From Anaerohalosphaera lusitana (GTDB taxonomy: Bacteria > Planctomycetota > Phycisphaerae > Sedimentisphaerales > Anaerohalosphaeraceae): 64,000 bases of DNA. The notes under the pieces were generated by a model. The model saw nothing but the letters and a program-made list of their open reading frames with translations, ran no database searches and was not told the DNA's origin. The translations under genes were made by a program, and so were the position numbers. The stretch is from NCBI RefSeq assembly GCF_002007645.1, contig NZ_CP019791.1, positions 1,054,001 to 1,118,000 of the forward strand. Reading direction: 5' to 3'. Below are positions 53,378-62,058 of this stretch, in pieces. Position 1 is the stretch's first letter, and every line of letters starts with the position of its first letter.

Positions 53378-54292
53378 TCATTTAACAAGAACACATCGAA
53401 AGCCTGTTTCAGAGTTGTCGCCTGAGAAATTGTTTTGGTTCAAGGGGTGTAAAAAGTCTTTTCTGGCGGTGTTCCATGAAGCGCCAAATGATATTTGCCC
53501 ATCATGCGAAATCTCAGCGACATTCCCACGCAAGTCATACAAGCCGAGCCGATTGACAGTTCCGGAGCCGACGGGCCTGGTGGAGTTCAAGTATTGCTTA
53601 GAACCAGCCGGGGTGACCGAACCGTCAAGTGCCGCATCGGCAACGTACTGCTGCCATTGGTCAAAAGTCGGTAGTGCATAGGAGTATCCCTTTGGTAATT
53701 TACCTTTTTGCCGGTCAAGCTCGGTGGCTTTTTCACAGAATGTTCTGGCCTGGGCCGATGTGACAGACTCAACGGGCAGGGCAGGGCCAACAAAGTGACT
53801 TGGGTTACAACCCATTAATTTCTCGAATTGCTCTTGGGTCGTTTCATACCGCGACACGTAGTAATCTGCGTTCAGCTTTACCATTTCCATGCCCATGGAA
53901 TTTGTGAAGCCTTCATTTTCGATAACTTTGACAGGGACAACGGTTTTGATAAAGTCAGCTACGGTGCTCCCATATAACAAGCTGACGGATGCAATCAGCA
54001 ACAGAGCAACCAGGTAATGTGCTTTGCCGACACCAGCGATTTCCTTCTTTTTCAAGAAAGCAATGCTGCCTTGTAATAATAGAACCACAGACCAACTGAT
54101 CAGAAGTGAAACGGCCGCGAACTGAATTGCGTACCATGCAGCAAAGAAAAATGCTACTCCGATCAGCGGTTCGTCGAGATTTGTGAGCCGAATCAACTCG
54201 CTTAATTCATAGATTACAAATGCAACGGTGGAAATACAGCAGACCACGATTGCTGTCATGATGGTAAATCGTTTGCTGTATATATTGTTCAT
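53378..54292 (-). CDS. Membrane protein with C-terminal SUMF1-like domain
   Basis: A 304-residue protein. The ATG at 54292 (MNNIYSKRFTIMTAIVVCC) follows TAGGAG. Three or four membrane helices (about 8-28, 44-70, 90-110) are followed by a SUMF1-like domain (GFTNSMGMEMVKLNADYYVS; YETTQEQFEKLMGCNPSHFV; ALPTFDQWQQYVAD; LGLYDLRGNVAEI). It lacks the RGGS...C-x4-C active site of formylglycine-generating enzyme and has no cysteine in that position, so it is not a sulfatase maturase. Paired with the downstream-facing gene at 54330. Confidence 0.78.
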   Translation of the reverse strand: MNNIYSKRFTIMTAIVVCCISTVAFVIYELSELIRLTNLDEPLIGVAFFFAAWYAIQFAAVSLLISWSVVLLLQGSIAFLKKKEIAGVGKAHYLVALLLIASVSLLYGSTVADFIKTVVPVKVIENEGFTNSMGMEMVKLNADYYVSRYETTQEQFEKLMGCNPSHFVGPALPVESVTSAQARTFCEKATELDRQKGKLPKGYSYALPTFDQWQQYVADAALDGSVTPAGSKQYLNSTRPVGSGTVNRLGLYDLRGNVAEISHDGQISFGASWNTARKDFLHPLNQNNFSGDNSETGFRCVLVK

Positions 54293-54329
54293 TTTGCTCC
54301 TAAGTTGCATGTGACACATAGCCATGAAT

Positions 54330-54755
54330 CTACTTCAATATGATTTTGTAGAATTTTAAATCCATATCGGATTTGATTAGTTTTTTCCAGTTTATTTCTG
54401 TCTTCAGGTAGCCTTCATTTGTCAGGACCGCTGCACCCTTGTCACGGGAATGCCAGAGATCTATGTGCCAAATCGCTACGAACTCCCCAGGAGGAGTATC
54501 CGGGTTGGGATTAACAATCAGGACACGGTTCATATTCACCTGGCTGGGACTGGAGGGCTTAATTACGGATTGCTCCTCTAAGCTAGCGATGGCTGTGTCT
54601 ATATTGCCGGTCTTATATGCGTCAGATATTGCGGTTTGGATTTGCGCACCCAATGTATAATTTTCAGGAGTTAACGGCCAGGTTAACCGCCATACAATTA
54701 GAAGAAGTATTGCAACAACAAACAGTGTAGCAATGTACCAGACAACCTTTCTCAT
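54330..54755 (-). CDS. Membrane-anchored hypothetical protein
   Basis: A 141-residue protein: one N-terminal membrane helix (ATLFVVAILLLIVWRLTW), then a soluble domain (LGAQIQTAISDAYKTGNIDT; VLIVNPNPDTPPGEFVAIWH). No family recognised. It precedes the SUMF1 gene by 37 bases. A group II intron is inserted about 13 bases upstream of its start codon, in the opposite direction, so its original promoter has been moved away. Confidence 0.65.
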   Translation of the reverse strand: MRKVVWYIATLFVVAILLLIVWRLTWPLTPENYTLGAQIQTAISDAYKTGNIDTAIASLEEQSVIKPSSPSQVNMNRVLIVNPNPDTPPGEFVAIWHIDLWHSRDKGAAVLTNEGYLKTEINWKKLIKSDMDLKFYKIILK

Positions 54756-54768
54756 TTACTCCGATAAC

Positions 54769-56719
54769 GTACGATAAGTTTCGGAAGCGCCAGGAGACTG
54801 GCAAGGAGTAGCGGATGCGAGAGCCGTACAATGAAGGTTTAGCGAGCCACATTGGCCCCGAGTCATGTGGGTGGGTCGGTAACGACACATCTGAAGCGTT
54901 GACAGGGGTACATGCGGGCCGGGTATTGAGCCGCGTAAGTTCTTGCGTAACAGATCGGAGTGCCGACGCTGTCGAAACTGTCGGAAGGCAATACTGGATA
55001 CGCCGTTATCGCAAGGCATATTCAGACTCCGCGCGGTCGAAGACCCCGTGCACGCATGGAAACTCTTTGCACAGGAACTGGGAGATCCTGTGTTCAGCCT
55101 TATCCAAAGAATCTGGAAAGGTTCGCACTGCAAATCCAGAAGGAGCAACGCAGTGATGCACGAGCACAGGAAGTCGGACAGTCCCATAGTACCGGAGACG
55201 CTCTTGAACAAAGATTGTGATACATTACAGTCGGCGGAGAGAGCCGAGGGAAGGGGACTGACCAAGGGCAATCCGTCCCAGCAAAACAGGTGCCGGACTC
55301 AGAGCCGGGCAGGCCTGCAAAGTGCGTTGGAACGGATACGGCAGGCAGCGGCCGGGGACAATAAGCTGCGGTTCACCTCGCTTTGGCACCATGTCTACAA
55401 TGTAGAACGCCTCAGAGAAGAATATTTCAGCATCAAAAGACAGGCAGCAGCAGGCGTAGACGAAAAGACATGGCAGGAGTATGGGGAAGACTTGGAAGAA
55501 AATCTCCAAGACCTCTCAAGCCGACTAAAGCGCGGGGCATATAGAGCCAAACCCGTCAAGCGGGTTTATATCCCAAAGTCTGATGGACGGCAGCGTCCCA
55601 TTGGTATAACTACCATAGAGGATAAGATCGTCCAGCGGGCCACGACAACTGTACTGAATGCCATATACGAGACTGATTTCAAAGGCTTCTCGTACGGCTT
55701 CCGTCCAGGTCGTAGTGCTCATAATGCTCTTGATGCTGTAACAGTCGGCATACTCAAACGCAAGGTGAACTGGGTGCTCGATGCCGACATATGTGGATTC
55801 TTCGATGCTATCGACCACAGTTGGCTTATAAAATTCATTGAGCACTGGATTGGAGACCAGCGAGTAATTCGCCACATAAAGAAGTGGCTCAATGCTGGTG
55901 TGCTGGAAGAAGGCAGGCGAGTACAGTTTAAAGAAGGTACTCCACAGGGAGGAAGTATTTCCCCTCTGCTGGCAAACATCTACCTTCACTATGTATTTGA
56001 CCTTTGGGCCCATCAATGGCGTAAGCGAAACGGCCAAGGCCATGTTATCATGGTCCGGTACGCAGACGATATCGTGGTGGGCTTCCAGTACAAATCGGAC
56101 GCAATGCGGTTCCGGAAAGATATGCAGAGCAGGTTTTGCAAGTTCAATCTGGAATTGCATTCCGACAAGACCCGCCTGATTCAATTCGGCCGTTTTGCGG
56201 CAGAGAGAAGGGCGGCTAAAGGTCAAGGCAAGCCTGAAACTTTTGACTTTCTTGGTTTTACGCACATCTGTGCCAAATCAAGCAAAGGCACTTTCAAGCT
56301 GCTTAGACTCCCAATTCGCAAGCGTGTGCAGGCAAAGCTGAAGGAAATCAAGGAGCAGTTGAAAATACGCAGGTATACGTCCATACCGGAAATGGGGCGA
56401 TGGCTCCACTCTGTGGTGAGTGGCTGGTACCGCTATTATGCTGTTCCGAATACCTTTCGTTATCTTGGCAAGTTCAGACGGCGGGTTGCCTGGCTGTGGT
56501 TCAGAGCATTGCGACGGCGCAGTCAGCGAAGCAGGATGACCTGGAGTCGAATGTACAAGCTGATGGATAGATGGCTTCCTAAACCGAGAATCTTGCACGC
56601 ATATCCCCAAGCTCGTTTAAAGGCTGCACGTTATGACCCAAGGCAGGAGCCGTATGCGGTAATCCCGCACGTACGGATCTGTGCGGGGGGCTGTGAGCAA
56701 TCACAGTCCCTACCGCGAC
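54769..56719 (+). mobile_element. Group II intron with reverse transcriptase (approximate limits)
   Basis: About 1.95 kb. The left end is placed tentatively at GTACGATAAG (consensus GUGYG; one base off). The 5' part is GC-rich, open-frame-poor and contains repeated structured segments. The intron-encoded protein lies inside. Domain V (56647-56679) and domain VI follow, and the 3' end is near CCTACCGCGAC (about 56719). It is inserted just upstream of the gene at 54330, in the opposite direction. Confidence 0.7.
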
Positions 56720-56730
56720 CACATTTTTGA
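55156..56730 (+). CDS. ltrA: Group II intron reverse transcriptase/maturase
   Basis: A 524-residue multifunctional protein. The ATG at 55156 follows AAGGAG; the frame stays open upstream to 54943 but without family residues. RT motifs: RPIGITTIEDKIVQRATTTV, FKGFSYGFRPGRSAHNAL, LDADICGFFDAIDH, GTPQGGSISPLLANIY and the catalytic YADD. A GIIM/maturase-X domain follows (SVVSGWYRYYAVPNTFRYLG). There is no HNH endonuclease domain. The last 30 codons (EPYAVIPHVRICAGG) read through domain V, as is common for this class. It splices and retrotransposes the intron. Confidence 0.93.
   Translation: MHEHRKSDSPIVPETLLNKDCDTLQSAERAEGRGLTKGNPSQQNRCRTQSRAGLQSALERIRQAAAGDNKLRFTSLWHHVYNVERLREEYFSIKRQAAAGVDEKTWQEYGEDLEENLQDLSSRLKRGAYRAKPVKRVYIPKSDGRQRPIGITTIEDKIVQRATTTVLNAIYETDFKGFSYGFRPGRSAHNALDAVTVGILKRKVNWVLDADICGFFDAIDHSWLIKFIEHWIGDQRVIRHIKKWLNAGVLEEGRRVQFKEGTPQGGSISPLLANIYLHYVFDLWAHQWRKRNGQGHVIMVRYADDIVVGFQYKSDAMRFRKDMQSRFCKFNLELHSDKTRLIQFGRFAAERRAAKGQGKPETFDFLGFTHICAKSSKGTFKLLRLPIRKRVQAKLKEIKEQLKIRRYTSIPEMGRWLHSVVSGWYRYYAVPNTFRYLGKFRRRVAWLWFRALRRRSQRSRMTWSRMYKLMDRWLPKPRILHAYPQARLKAARYDPRQEPYAVIPHVRICAGGCEQSQSLPRPHF
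56647..56719 (+). ncRNA. Group II intron domains V and VI
   Basis: Domain V: GAGCCGTATGCGG, AATC, CCGCACGTACGGATC, the standard 33-34 nucleotide hairpin with a two-base bulge. Domain VI: GGGGGCTGTGA-GCAA-TCACAGTCCC, with the branch-point A expected in the following CTACC. Together these are diagnostic of a group II ribozyme. Confidence 0.85.
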
Positions 56731-56742
56731 AGTGGATTAAAA

Positions 56743-56806
56743 AAGTCCTTTCGCTGGTCGATGGTATTTACAGTACATACTTACCATTTTGCCAGAGAAA
56801 GGACTT
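56743..56806 (+). promoter_or_regulatory. Leader hairpin covering the IS256 transposase ribosome site
   Basis: AAGTCCTTTCGCTGG (56743-56757) and CCAGAGAAAGGACTT (56792-56806) pair over 15 positions with one mismatch. The second arm contains AAAGGA, the likely ribosome-binding site, which would be masked in transcripts that enter from outside the element. Confidence 0.55.
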
Positions 56807-56809
56807 ACG

Positions 56810-58033
56810 ATGCAGAAGAATGAATCGGACAGATCGGTTGCGGACTTGAACAAAGCTATTAAAATTGACGAATCGCAGATTCAAAACCACCTCGGCGAGA
56901 TGGTCCGCAGCACCGTCGAGCAGACGCTCAACAACATGCTCGATGCAGAGGCGGATCAGCTCTGCAATGCCAAACGCTACGAGCGGACCTCAGAGCGAGT
57001 CAACAGCCGGGCAGGTCATTACAAGCGAAATCTGCACACCAGATCGGGCGAGGTCAAGGTGAAGATGCCAAAGCTTCGCAGGGCAAAGTTCGAGTCGGCG
57101 ATCATCGAGCGATACCGCCGACGCGAAGCTAGCGTCGAAGAGGCACTGATGGAGATGTACCTGGCGGGCGTTTCGGTCCGCCGCGTGGAAGATATAACCG
57201 AGGCCCTGTGGGGCATGCGGGTCAGTGCAGGCACGGTCAGCGATCTTAACCAGAAGATGTACGAGCGGATCGACGAGTGGCGGAACCGAAGGATCGAAGG
57301 CGAGTATCCATACGTCTACCTCGACGGCATCTGCCTGAAACGAAGCTGGGGCGGCGAGGTTCGCAACGTCTCTGTGCTCGTTGCGATCGGTGTGGGCAAG
57401 GACGGCTATCGCGACATCCTTGGCGTCGTAGAAGGCGGCAAAGAGGATCGAGACGGCTGGAGCGGCTTCCTGCGTTCGCTCAAGCAACGCGGGCTCAAGG
57501 GTGTTCAGTTGGTCGTTTCGGATAAGTGCCTCGGCCTGGTCGAATCGCTGGGCGAGTTCTTTCCCGACGCACGCTGGCAGAGATGTACGGTTCATTTTTA
57601 CAGGAACGTATTCTCGGTCGTGCCGCGAGGAAAGATGCAGGAGGTATCTGCGATGCTAAAAGCGATCCATGCACAGGAGGACCTCGCAGAAGCAAAGAAG
57701 AAAGCTCATGCCGTCGCCGACAAGCTTGATGGCATGAAGCTGCGAAGGGCTGCCCAGCGAGTTCGTGAAGGTGCCCAGGAGACACTCAGCTACTATCACT
57801 TCCCGCGGAAACACTGGCGACAGATCCGCACGAACAATCCGCTGGAGCGGATCATGCGTGAGATACGCCGCAGGTCGCGAGTGGTCGGCTGCTTCCCGGA
57901 CGGCAACTCAGCCTTGATGTTAGCCGCTGCTCGTCTGAGACACATTGCCGGGACGAAATGGGGCACGCGAAGATACATGAATATGGATCGGCTAAGAGAA
58001 ATGCAGAACGAAGCGATAGCCGAAGCCATTTAG
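56810..58033 (+). CDS. tnpA: IS256-family transposase (mutator type)
   Basis: A 407-residue DDE transposase of the IS256/MuDR group. The ATG at 56810 (MQKNESDRSVADLNKAIKID) follows AAAGGA. Motifs in order: LNNMLDAEADQLCNAKRYER, RKLHTRSG-like N-terminal domain, VYLDGICLKRSWGGEVRNVS (first catalytic Asp), VVSDKCLGLVESLGEFFPDA then RWQRCTVHFYRNVFSVVPRG (second Asp and CxxH), and TNNPLERIMREIRRRSRVVG (catalytic Glu). Frame intact. Confidence 0.94.
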   Translation: MQKNESDRSVADLNKAIKIDESQIQNHLGEMVRSTVEQTLNNMLDAEADQLCNAKRYERTSERVNSRAGHYKRNLHTRSGEVKVKMPKLRRAKFESAIIERYRRREASVEEALMEMYLAGVSVRRVEDITEALWGMRVSAGTVSDLNQKMYERIDEWRNRRIEGEYPYVYLDGICLKRSWGGEVRNVSVLVAIGVGKDGYRDILGVVEGGKEDRDGWSGFLRSLKQRGLKGVQLVVSDKCLGLVESLGEFFPDARWQRCTVHFYRNVFSVVPRGKMQEVSAMLKAIHAQEDLAEAKKKAHAVADKLDGMKLRRAAQRVREGAQETLSYYHFPRKHWRQIRTNNPLERIMREIRRRSRVVGCFPDGNSALMLAAARLRHIAGTKWGTRRYMNMDRLREMQNEAIAEAI

Positions 58034-58070
58034 CCCGATAAAAAATTTCACCCCCATGGGGGTGATCAGG

Positions 58071-58463
58071 ACGATAAGCCATGACCAACGAAGGACAACA
58101 AATCAAATGTGCGAAAAATTCCTTGCACTACGTTTACTCCTCCCAGTTCCTATGTGCGGTTGTGGTGCGGGTTTTGATCATAACGAAATCTATTATAACG
58201 GCAGGGGCTTATTTTACCAGAGTTTGTGGCATTTGAGAGGGTTTTTGGTGGTTCGGACTGTGGTTTGGTGGTGGGGTGATTGTCGGTCTATCAAAAGATG
58301 GGGAGATTGAAGTGTGTTGCTGAGTATTCATCTCATTTTGATAAACATCCGACAGAAGCAATGTAATATCTTCTGGAGGTGCTTAAGTGTGCGCAAGAGC
58401 GGGTTATAGTGCTGGCTGCTGTTCAGGCGGTGTCTGGTTTTGTGGGAAACGCGCTCTGTGCCT
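58071..58463. other. Intergenic region with promoter-like element E, copy 3
   Basis: No gene supported. Element E lies at 58192-58219 (minus). It points toward the IS256 element, the intron and, beyond them, the gene at 54330. Confidence 0.5.
58192..58219 (-). promoter_or_regulatory. Promoter-like element E, copy 3
   Basis: Minus strand: TGGTAA (58214-58219), 16 bases, TATAAT (58192-58197), followed by AGATTTC. Same boxes, spacing and flanks as the copies at 42360 and 44075. Confidence 0.6.
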
Positions 58464-59318
58464 CTAATACGGACACGTCTTGCTTTTTATATCTCTGCCG
58501 GGGTAGGCAGTCAGATAGCTTTTAGTGAATTGCATGCCGTTTATTGTTTCGCTTTCATAAGGATCTACGTGATCGACATGGCCGTCGGCAAAGACTACGT
58601 TGCCGACTCCGCCGCTTTTGGTTTGAATGGCTCCTTGACTGCCTACTTCCATTCTGGATGACAATCCGGAATTGTTATGATAGGTCCCGATGCTGTCGCC
58701 GACCTGGCCGAAAGAGTCATTTGGGTGCCGAGCGAAAAAGTTAGTGTCGTTGAGAACATGCGAACAAATATCTTTCGAGCCACCCTGTCCCATTTGCCAC
58801 ATCGATTCCTCCACAAAAACAGCTACCTGTGAGTTCATTCGGGTGATGTTGGAGGACCTTAGATGTGTCGTTCCCAGGTAGGCGTTCTGGCTGTAAGCAT
58901 ACTGCGGTTCGATGGGGATATCCTCGTCGTGGTCGAAATGGTCCGCACCGTACTGCTTTCCGATACTCTTGAAGGTGGGGCACATGTGGGCGTCTGCAGA
59001 GGCGAGATAGCTCCACAACGGTCCGGCGTTGGAGGGAGTGACTGTCGGCATGGTATTTCTGTCGTGCCACTGGCAGTTCCGGGTCGCCGGGGGGATCCAG
59101 CTTTTATAAATCGCGGTCATGGGGTTCGGGAACTTCTGGTTATAGTCGGCGAGATACATATTCATCGCGAGGCCGTACTGCTTTAGATTGGTCTTGCAGA
59201 CTGTCATGCGAGCCATTTCTTTGACCTTGCCCAATGCGGGCAGCATGATAGACATAAGAAGGCCGATTATTGCGATAACTACCAGGAGCTCGATTAGGGT
59301 GAAAGCTTTTCGTTTCAT
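58464..59318 (-). CDS. Type II secretion pseudopilin-like protein with H-X9-DG domain
   Basis: A 284-residue protein. The N-terminus [20 protein letters not shown] is a prepilin signal cleaved by prepilin peptidase after the basic segment, leaving F as first residue with the Glu at +5. The rest is a globular extracellular domain ending with the planctomycete H-X9-DG signature ([18 protein letters not shown]). Such proteins are numerous in planctomycetes and sit in pili or secretion apparatus. An IS1595 element begins 26 bases upstream of the start codon. Confidence 0.9.
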   Translation of the reverse strand: MKRKAFTLIELLVVIAIIGLLMSIMLPALGKVKEMARMTVCKTNLKQYGLAMNMYLADYNQKFPNPMTAIYKSWIPPATRNCQWHDRNTMPTVTPSNAGPLWSYLASADAHMCPTFKSIGKQYGADHFDHDEDIPIEPQYAYSQNAYLGTTHLRSSNITRMNSQVAVFVEESMWQMGQGGSKDICSHVLNDTNFFARHPNDSFGQVGDSIGTYHNNSGLSSRMEVGSQGAIQTKSGGVGNVVFADGHVDHVDPYESETINGMQFTKSYLTAYPGRDIKSKTCPY

Positions 59319-59344
59319 TCTCTTTGCCCTTCACAATACATAAT

Positions 59345-60094
59345 GGTTCAAGGGAAGATAACTTGACTGAAAATGACGTTAAGTTATTATCCCACAATGA
59401 TTAACAAGTACAAAAAGCGTTCAAAAATTTCAGAGGCCAAATTCCGGCAGATTGTCAAGCTGTTCGCCTTGGATATTGAGGCCAGCAAAATTGCAGAGCT
59501 GACAGGTCTTTCTAGAAAGACCATCAACACTATTCTTTACAAAATTCGAATACGGATCGCCGAATACTGTCAGCAGCAAAGTCCGTTTGACGTCGGCGAG
59601 ATTGAGATCGACGAAAGCTATTTCGGAGCCCGACGCGTACGTGGTGTTCGAGGTCGCGGCGCGAAGGGAAAACATATTGTCTTCGGCCTGATCAAACGCG
59701 GCGGCAAGGTCTATACCCAGGTGGTCAAAAACTGCTCTAAAAGCACTCTGATGCCCATTATAAAGCAAAAGGTTAACAAGGACTCGACCGTGTATACCGA
59801 TGGTTTCAAAACCTATGACGGCCTGGTTGACTTTGGCTACAAGAAGCACTATCGCGTCAAACATGGTGAAAACGAATTTGCTGAAGGCCGCAACCACATC
59901 AACGGCATTGAGAACTTCTGGGCGATTGCCAAAGGTCGGCTCAATAAGTTTCGAGGAATCAGCAAAGGTACCTTTGCTCTGCACTTGAAAGAATGTGAAT
60001 TTAGATTTAACCATCGACACGATGACCTGTATAAGTTACTGTTAAAAATACTCAGAAAGAACCCAATTTAATCCAAGTTATCTTCCCTTGAACC
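59345..60094 (+). mobile_element. IS1595-family element, complete
   Basis: A complete 750-bp element. Perfect 21-bp inverted repeats lie at 59345-59365 and 60074-60094 (GGTTCAAGGGAAGATAACTT plus G). An 8-bp direct repeat, TACATAAT, flanks it at 59337-59344 and 60095-60102. The 8-bp duplication fits the family. Intact ends and duplication suggest recent insertion. Confidence 0.96.
59373..60071 (+). CDS. tnpA: IS1595-family transposase (ISXO2-like)
   Basis: A 232-residue DDE transposase. An ATG at 59397 (MINKYKKRSKISEAKFRQIV) is an alternative start. Motifs: the ISXO2-like core begins GEIEIDESYFGARRVRGVRG, continues VYTDGFKTYDGLVDFGYKKH (second Asp) and ends HINGIENFWAIAKGRLNKFR with the final Glu/Asn signature. 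Nothing is missing and the frame fills the element. Confidence 0.93.
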   Translation: MTLSYYPTMINKYKKRSKISEAKFRQIVKLFALDIEASKIAELTGLSRKTINTILYKIRIRIAEYCQQQSPFDVGEIEIDESYFGARRVRGVRGRGAKGKHIVFGLIKRGGKVYTQVVKNCSKSTLMPIIKQKVNKDSTVYTDGFKTYDGLVDFGYKKHYRVKHGENEFAEGRNHINGIENFWAIAKGRLNKFRGISKGTFALHLKECEFRFNHRHDDLYKLLLKILRKNPI

Positions 60095-60102
60095 TACATA
60101 AT

Positions 60103-60456
60103 TGTTTTTGCGCGCCTTCAGGCATAGTCTACGTGTAATTAGTACCAAAAAGGGAGTTAAATGTAAAATCTTTATTTCATTTTTCAATTACTTTTCGGGG
60201 TAGACATACTTACATGCAACGGCATGAGCAGCAGATACTCAGCTCCTATGAATGTCTGAGGCCGTTAGAATCTGACTGTATCGGTTGCGGCGTTACTCTT
60301 TCAAACGTGATTTGCATCAGCTTTGTTCGCCTTTTCTTGGGCGGCCCAGGGGGGGGTTGGCATATTTGGGATTTTTTACCTTGTGGGGTTCTGGTTCTGG
60401 GGGATAATTGAGTTTTGCGGGGGATGGGGGTGGTTCTATTAGAAAGGGGGCGAATT
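60103..60456. other. Intergenic region: original upstream sequence of the pseudopilin gene
   Basis: About 350 bases without a gene. Before the IS1595 insertion, 60103 onward was contiguous with 59344, so this region likely held the pseudopilin promoter. No clear boxes were identified. Confidence 0.5.
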
Positions 60457-61140
60457 ATGGGCATTACTGCGAGATATTATGGTTGGCATTGTGCGGGGGA
60501 TTTTCGTCGAGCGGCTGCTGGGTTGTTTTTGCTGGCGGTGGTGTTTTATGGGGGCGGGTGTTATCCGGAGTTTGTCAGTCCGATCAGTACATCGCTTTCG
60601 CGGCAGATGGATGACAGGGTGCTGGGTAACTGGGTGCGTAGGATCGGGGGCAGGGAGGTGCAGCAGGTTTCGTTTTTCCCGCGGGAGCTGAGCGACTGGG
60701 TGGATATCGTGTTCGTGTACGGGATCGATCTTCGCGAGCGGTACGGCGGGGCGAATGTGGAGGTTTATCAGGGTTATCGTGCATTGATAGACGGTGATGA
60801 TTATTTGTGCTTTCGCAGGCGGGTGAAGGATGAGCCGAACGTTCTGCCGGAGGAGAGAGTTTTTTATATTGTGGGGTACGAGGTGGATGATGATGTGCTA
60901 ACGATACGTATGCTTTCGCTCGATGAGATCGAGGATGTGATAGACGATGGGGATCTGGAGGGGGAGGTGGTGGTGCGCAATCCCGACGAGGGAGTTTTTT
61001 ATGATACGATTTTGGTGACCTCGTCGAGTGAGCGGGTGACGCGGGTGATAGACGATGAGGGGATCGACAGGCTGAGCGAGGATGACGATTTTCATACGAA
61101 GGTTTTTTACAGGGAGCTGGACAGTTGGAGGCGCTACTGA
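60457..61140 (+). CDS. Lipoprotein, paralogue 1
   Basis: A 227-residue lipoprotein; the ATG at 60457 follows AAAGGGGGC. The signal ends FYGGGC with lipobox-like VFYGGGC, then YPEFVSP. The mature part shares with the next gene the order C-x-PEF, LGNW or LGCW, VQQVSFFPRE, VYGIDLRERYGGANVEVYQG, YIVGYEVDDDVLTIRMLSLD and an acidic C-terminus. Unknown family. Strongly G-rich coding strand. The pair arose by tandem duplication. Confidence 0.65.
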   Translation: MGITARYYGWHCAGDFRRAAAGLFLLAVVFYGGGCYPEFVSPISTSLSRQMDDRVLGNWVRRIGGREVQQVSFFPRELSDWVDIVFVYGIDLRERYGGANVEVYQGYRALIDGDDYLCFRRRVKDEPNVLPEERVFYIVGYEVDDDVLTIRMLSLDEIEDVIDDGDLEGEVVVRNPDEGVFYDTILVTSSSERVTRVIDDEGIDRLSEDDDFHTKVFYRELDSWRRY

Positions 61141-61327
61141 TCTGCGGCAGGGCTGAGAGGTGTTGTCGTGGTGGATTGGTGAGCGGCGACGGGAAAAATG
61201 TTGAATCGAGGAGGGCTTAAAGGTAAGATATATATTGTAAAGCCAGGCTTTGATTTTAGTTTTTCAGTTATCATGAGCTTTTGGGCGTAGGGATTTAGTG
61301 GGATCATGTATTAGAGGGAGATCTGTG

Positions 61328-61948
61328 ATGGGTACTTTGAGAACAATTGTAATTTGTGGGTGTGTTTGTGTTTTGATGGTGTCGGCTGGGTGTCTGCCGG
61401 AGTTTGAGAATCCGCTGCCCGAATCGCGGGCCGAGGAGGTAAGCGGTGAGCTTTTGGGGTGCTGGTGGCGGACGCTGGAGGACGGGACGGTTCAGCAGGT
61501 ATCCTTTTTGCCGAGGGCGGAGAGTAAGAAGTTCGATGCTGTTTTTGCTTTCGGGATAAAGAGCAAGGACGGAGCGGCGGTCGATATGTTCGAGGTTTAC
61601 AGTGTTGATCTGGGCGAGAGTTTTTTGTGTGCCCAGAAGCAGGTTATGGGTGAGCGGCGGATGGAAGAGGAACAGCCTTATTTCATTATGAATTACGAGG
61701 TGCGTGAGGATGGTCGGCTGGAGATACGGATGCTGTCGCTGGAGAAGTTCAAGGCGGCTGTTGAGGGCGGTGAGCTTGCGGGGACGGTTAAGGAGAAGGA
61801 CGAGAGTTCGCGACGGCCTTGGGATGTGGTCGAGGTGAGTGCTTCGGGTGAGGAGGTTGCGGAGTATATCGAGAAGACGCCGGTGAGCGAGCTGGTGACG
61901 GATGATGAGGATCTGCTGCTGGTGTTTGAGCGGACGCCGGGGTTTTGA
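61328..61948 (+). CDS. Lipoprotein, paralogue 2
   Basis: A 206-residue lipoprotein; the ATG at 61328 follows GAGGGAG. Signal with lipobox MVSAGC, then LPEFENP. It shares LLGCWWRTLEDGTVQQVSFL and FIMNYEVREDGRLEIRMLSL with paralogue 1. Function unknown; a small extracytoplasmic beta-rich domain is likely. Confidence 0.65.
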   Translation: MGTLRTIVICGCVCVLMVSAGCLPEFENPLPESRAEEVSGELLGCWWRTLEDGTVQQVSFLPRAESKKFDAVFAFGIKSKDGAAVDMFEVYSVDLGESFLCAQKQVMGERRMEEEQPYFIMNYEVREDGRLEIRMLSLEKFKAAVEGGELAGTVKEKDESSRRPWDVVEVSASGEEVAEYIEKTPVSELVTDDEDLLLVFERTPGF

Positions 61949-62058
61949 GTGAGGCGGGCTTGATAAAATATTGTGAGATAATTTTTGCTGGGCCGTACTG
62001 TTTTGGAAGTCGGTCCGGCATTTTTTTTTGATCAAGGAATAATGGGCAGCATGCAGTT

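Larger units (their letters stand above)
56735..58070 (+). mobile_element. IS256-family element (approximate limits)
   Basis: Contains the IS256 transposase and its leader hairpin. Terminal inverted repeats could not be matched by eye. It lies directly downstream of the group II intron, so the two insertions are adjacent. Confidence 0.5.

Noticed and set aside
55525-56265. 246-codon minus-strand frame inside the intron
   Set aside because: Antisense shadow of the reverse transcriptase gene.
54943-56730. Reverse transcriptase considered as a retron or diversity-generating element
   Set aside because: A maturase domain and group II domains V and VI are present, and no template/variable repeat pair or msr-msd structure was seen.
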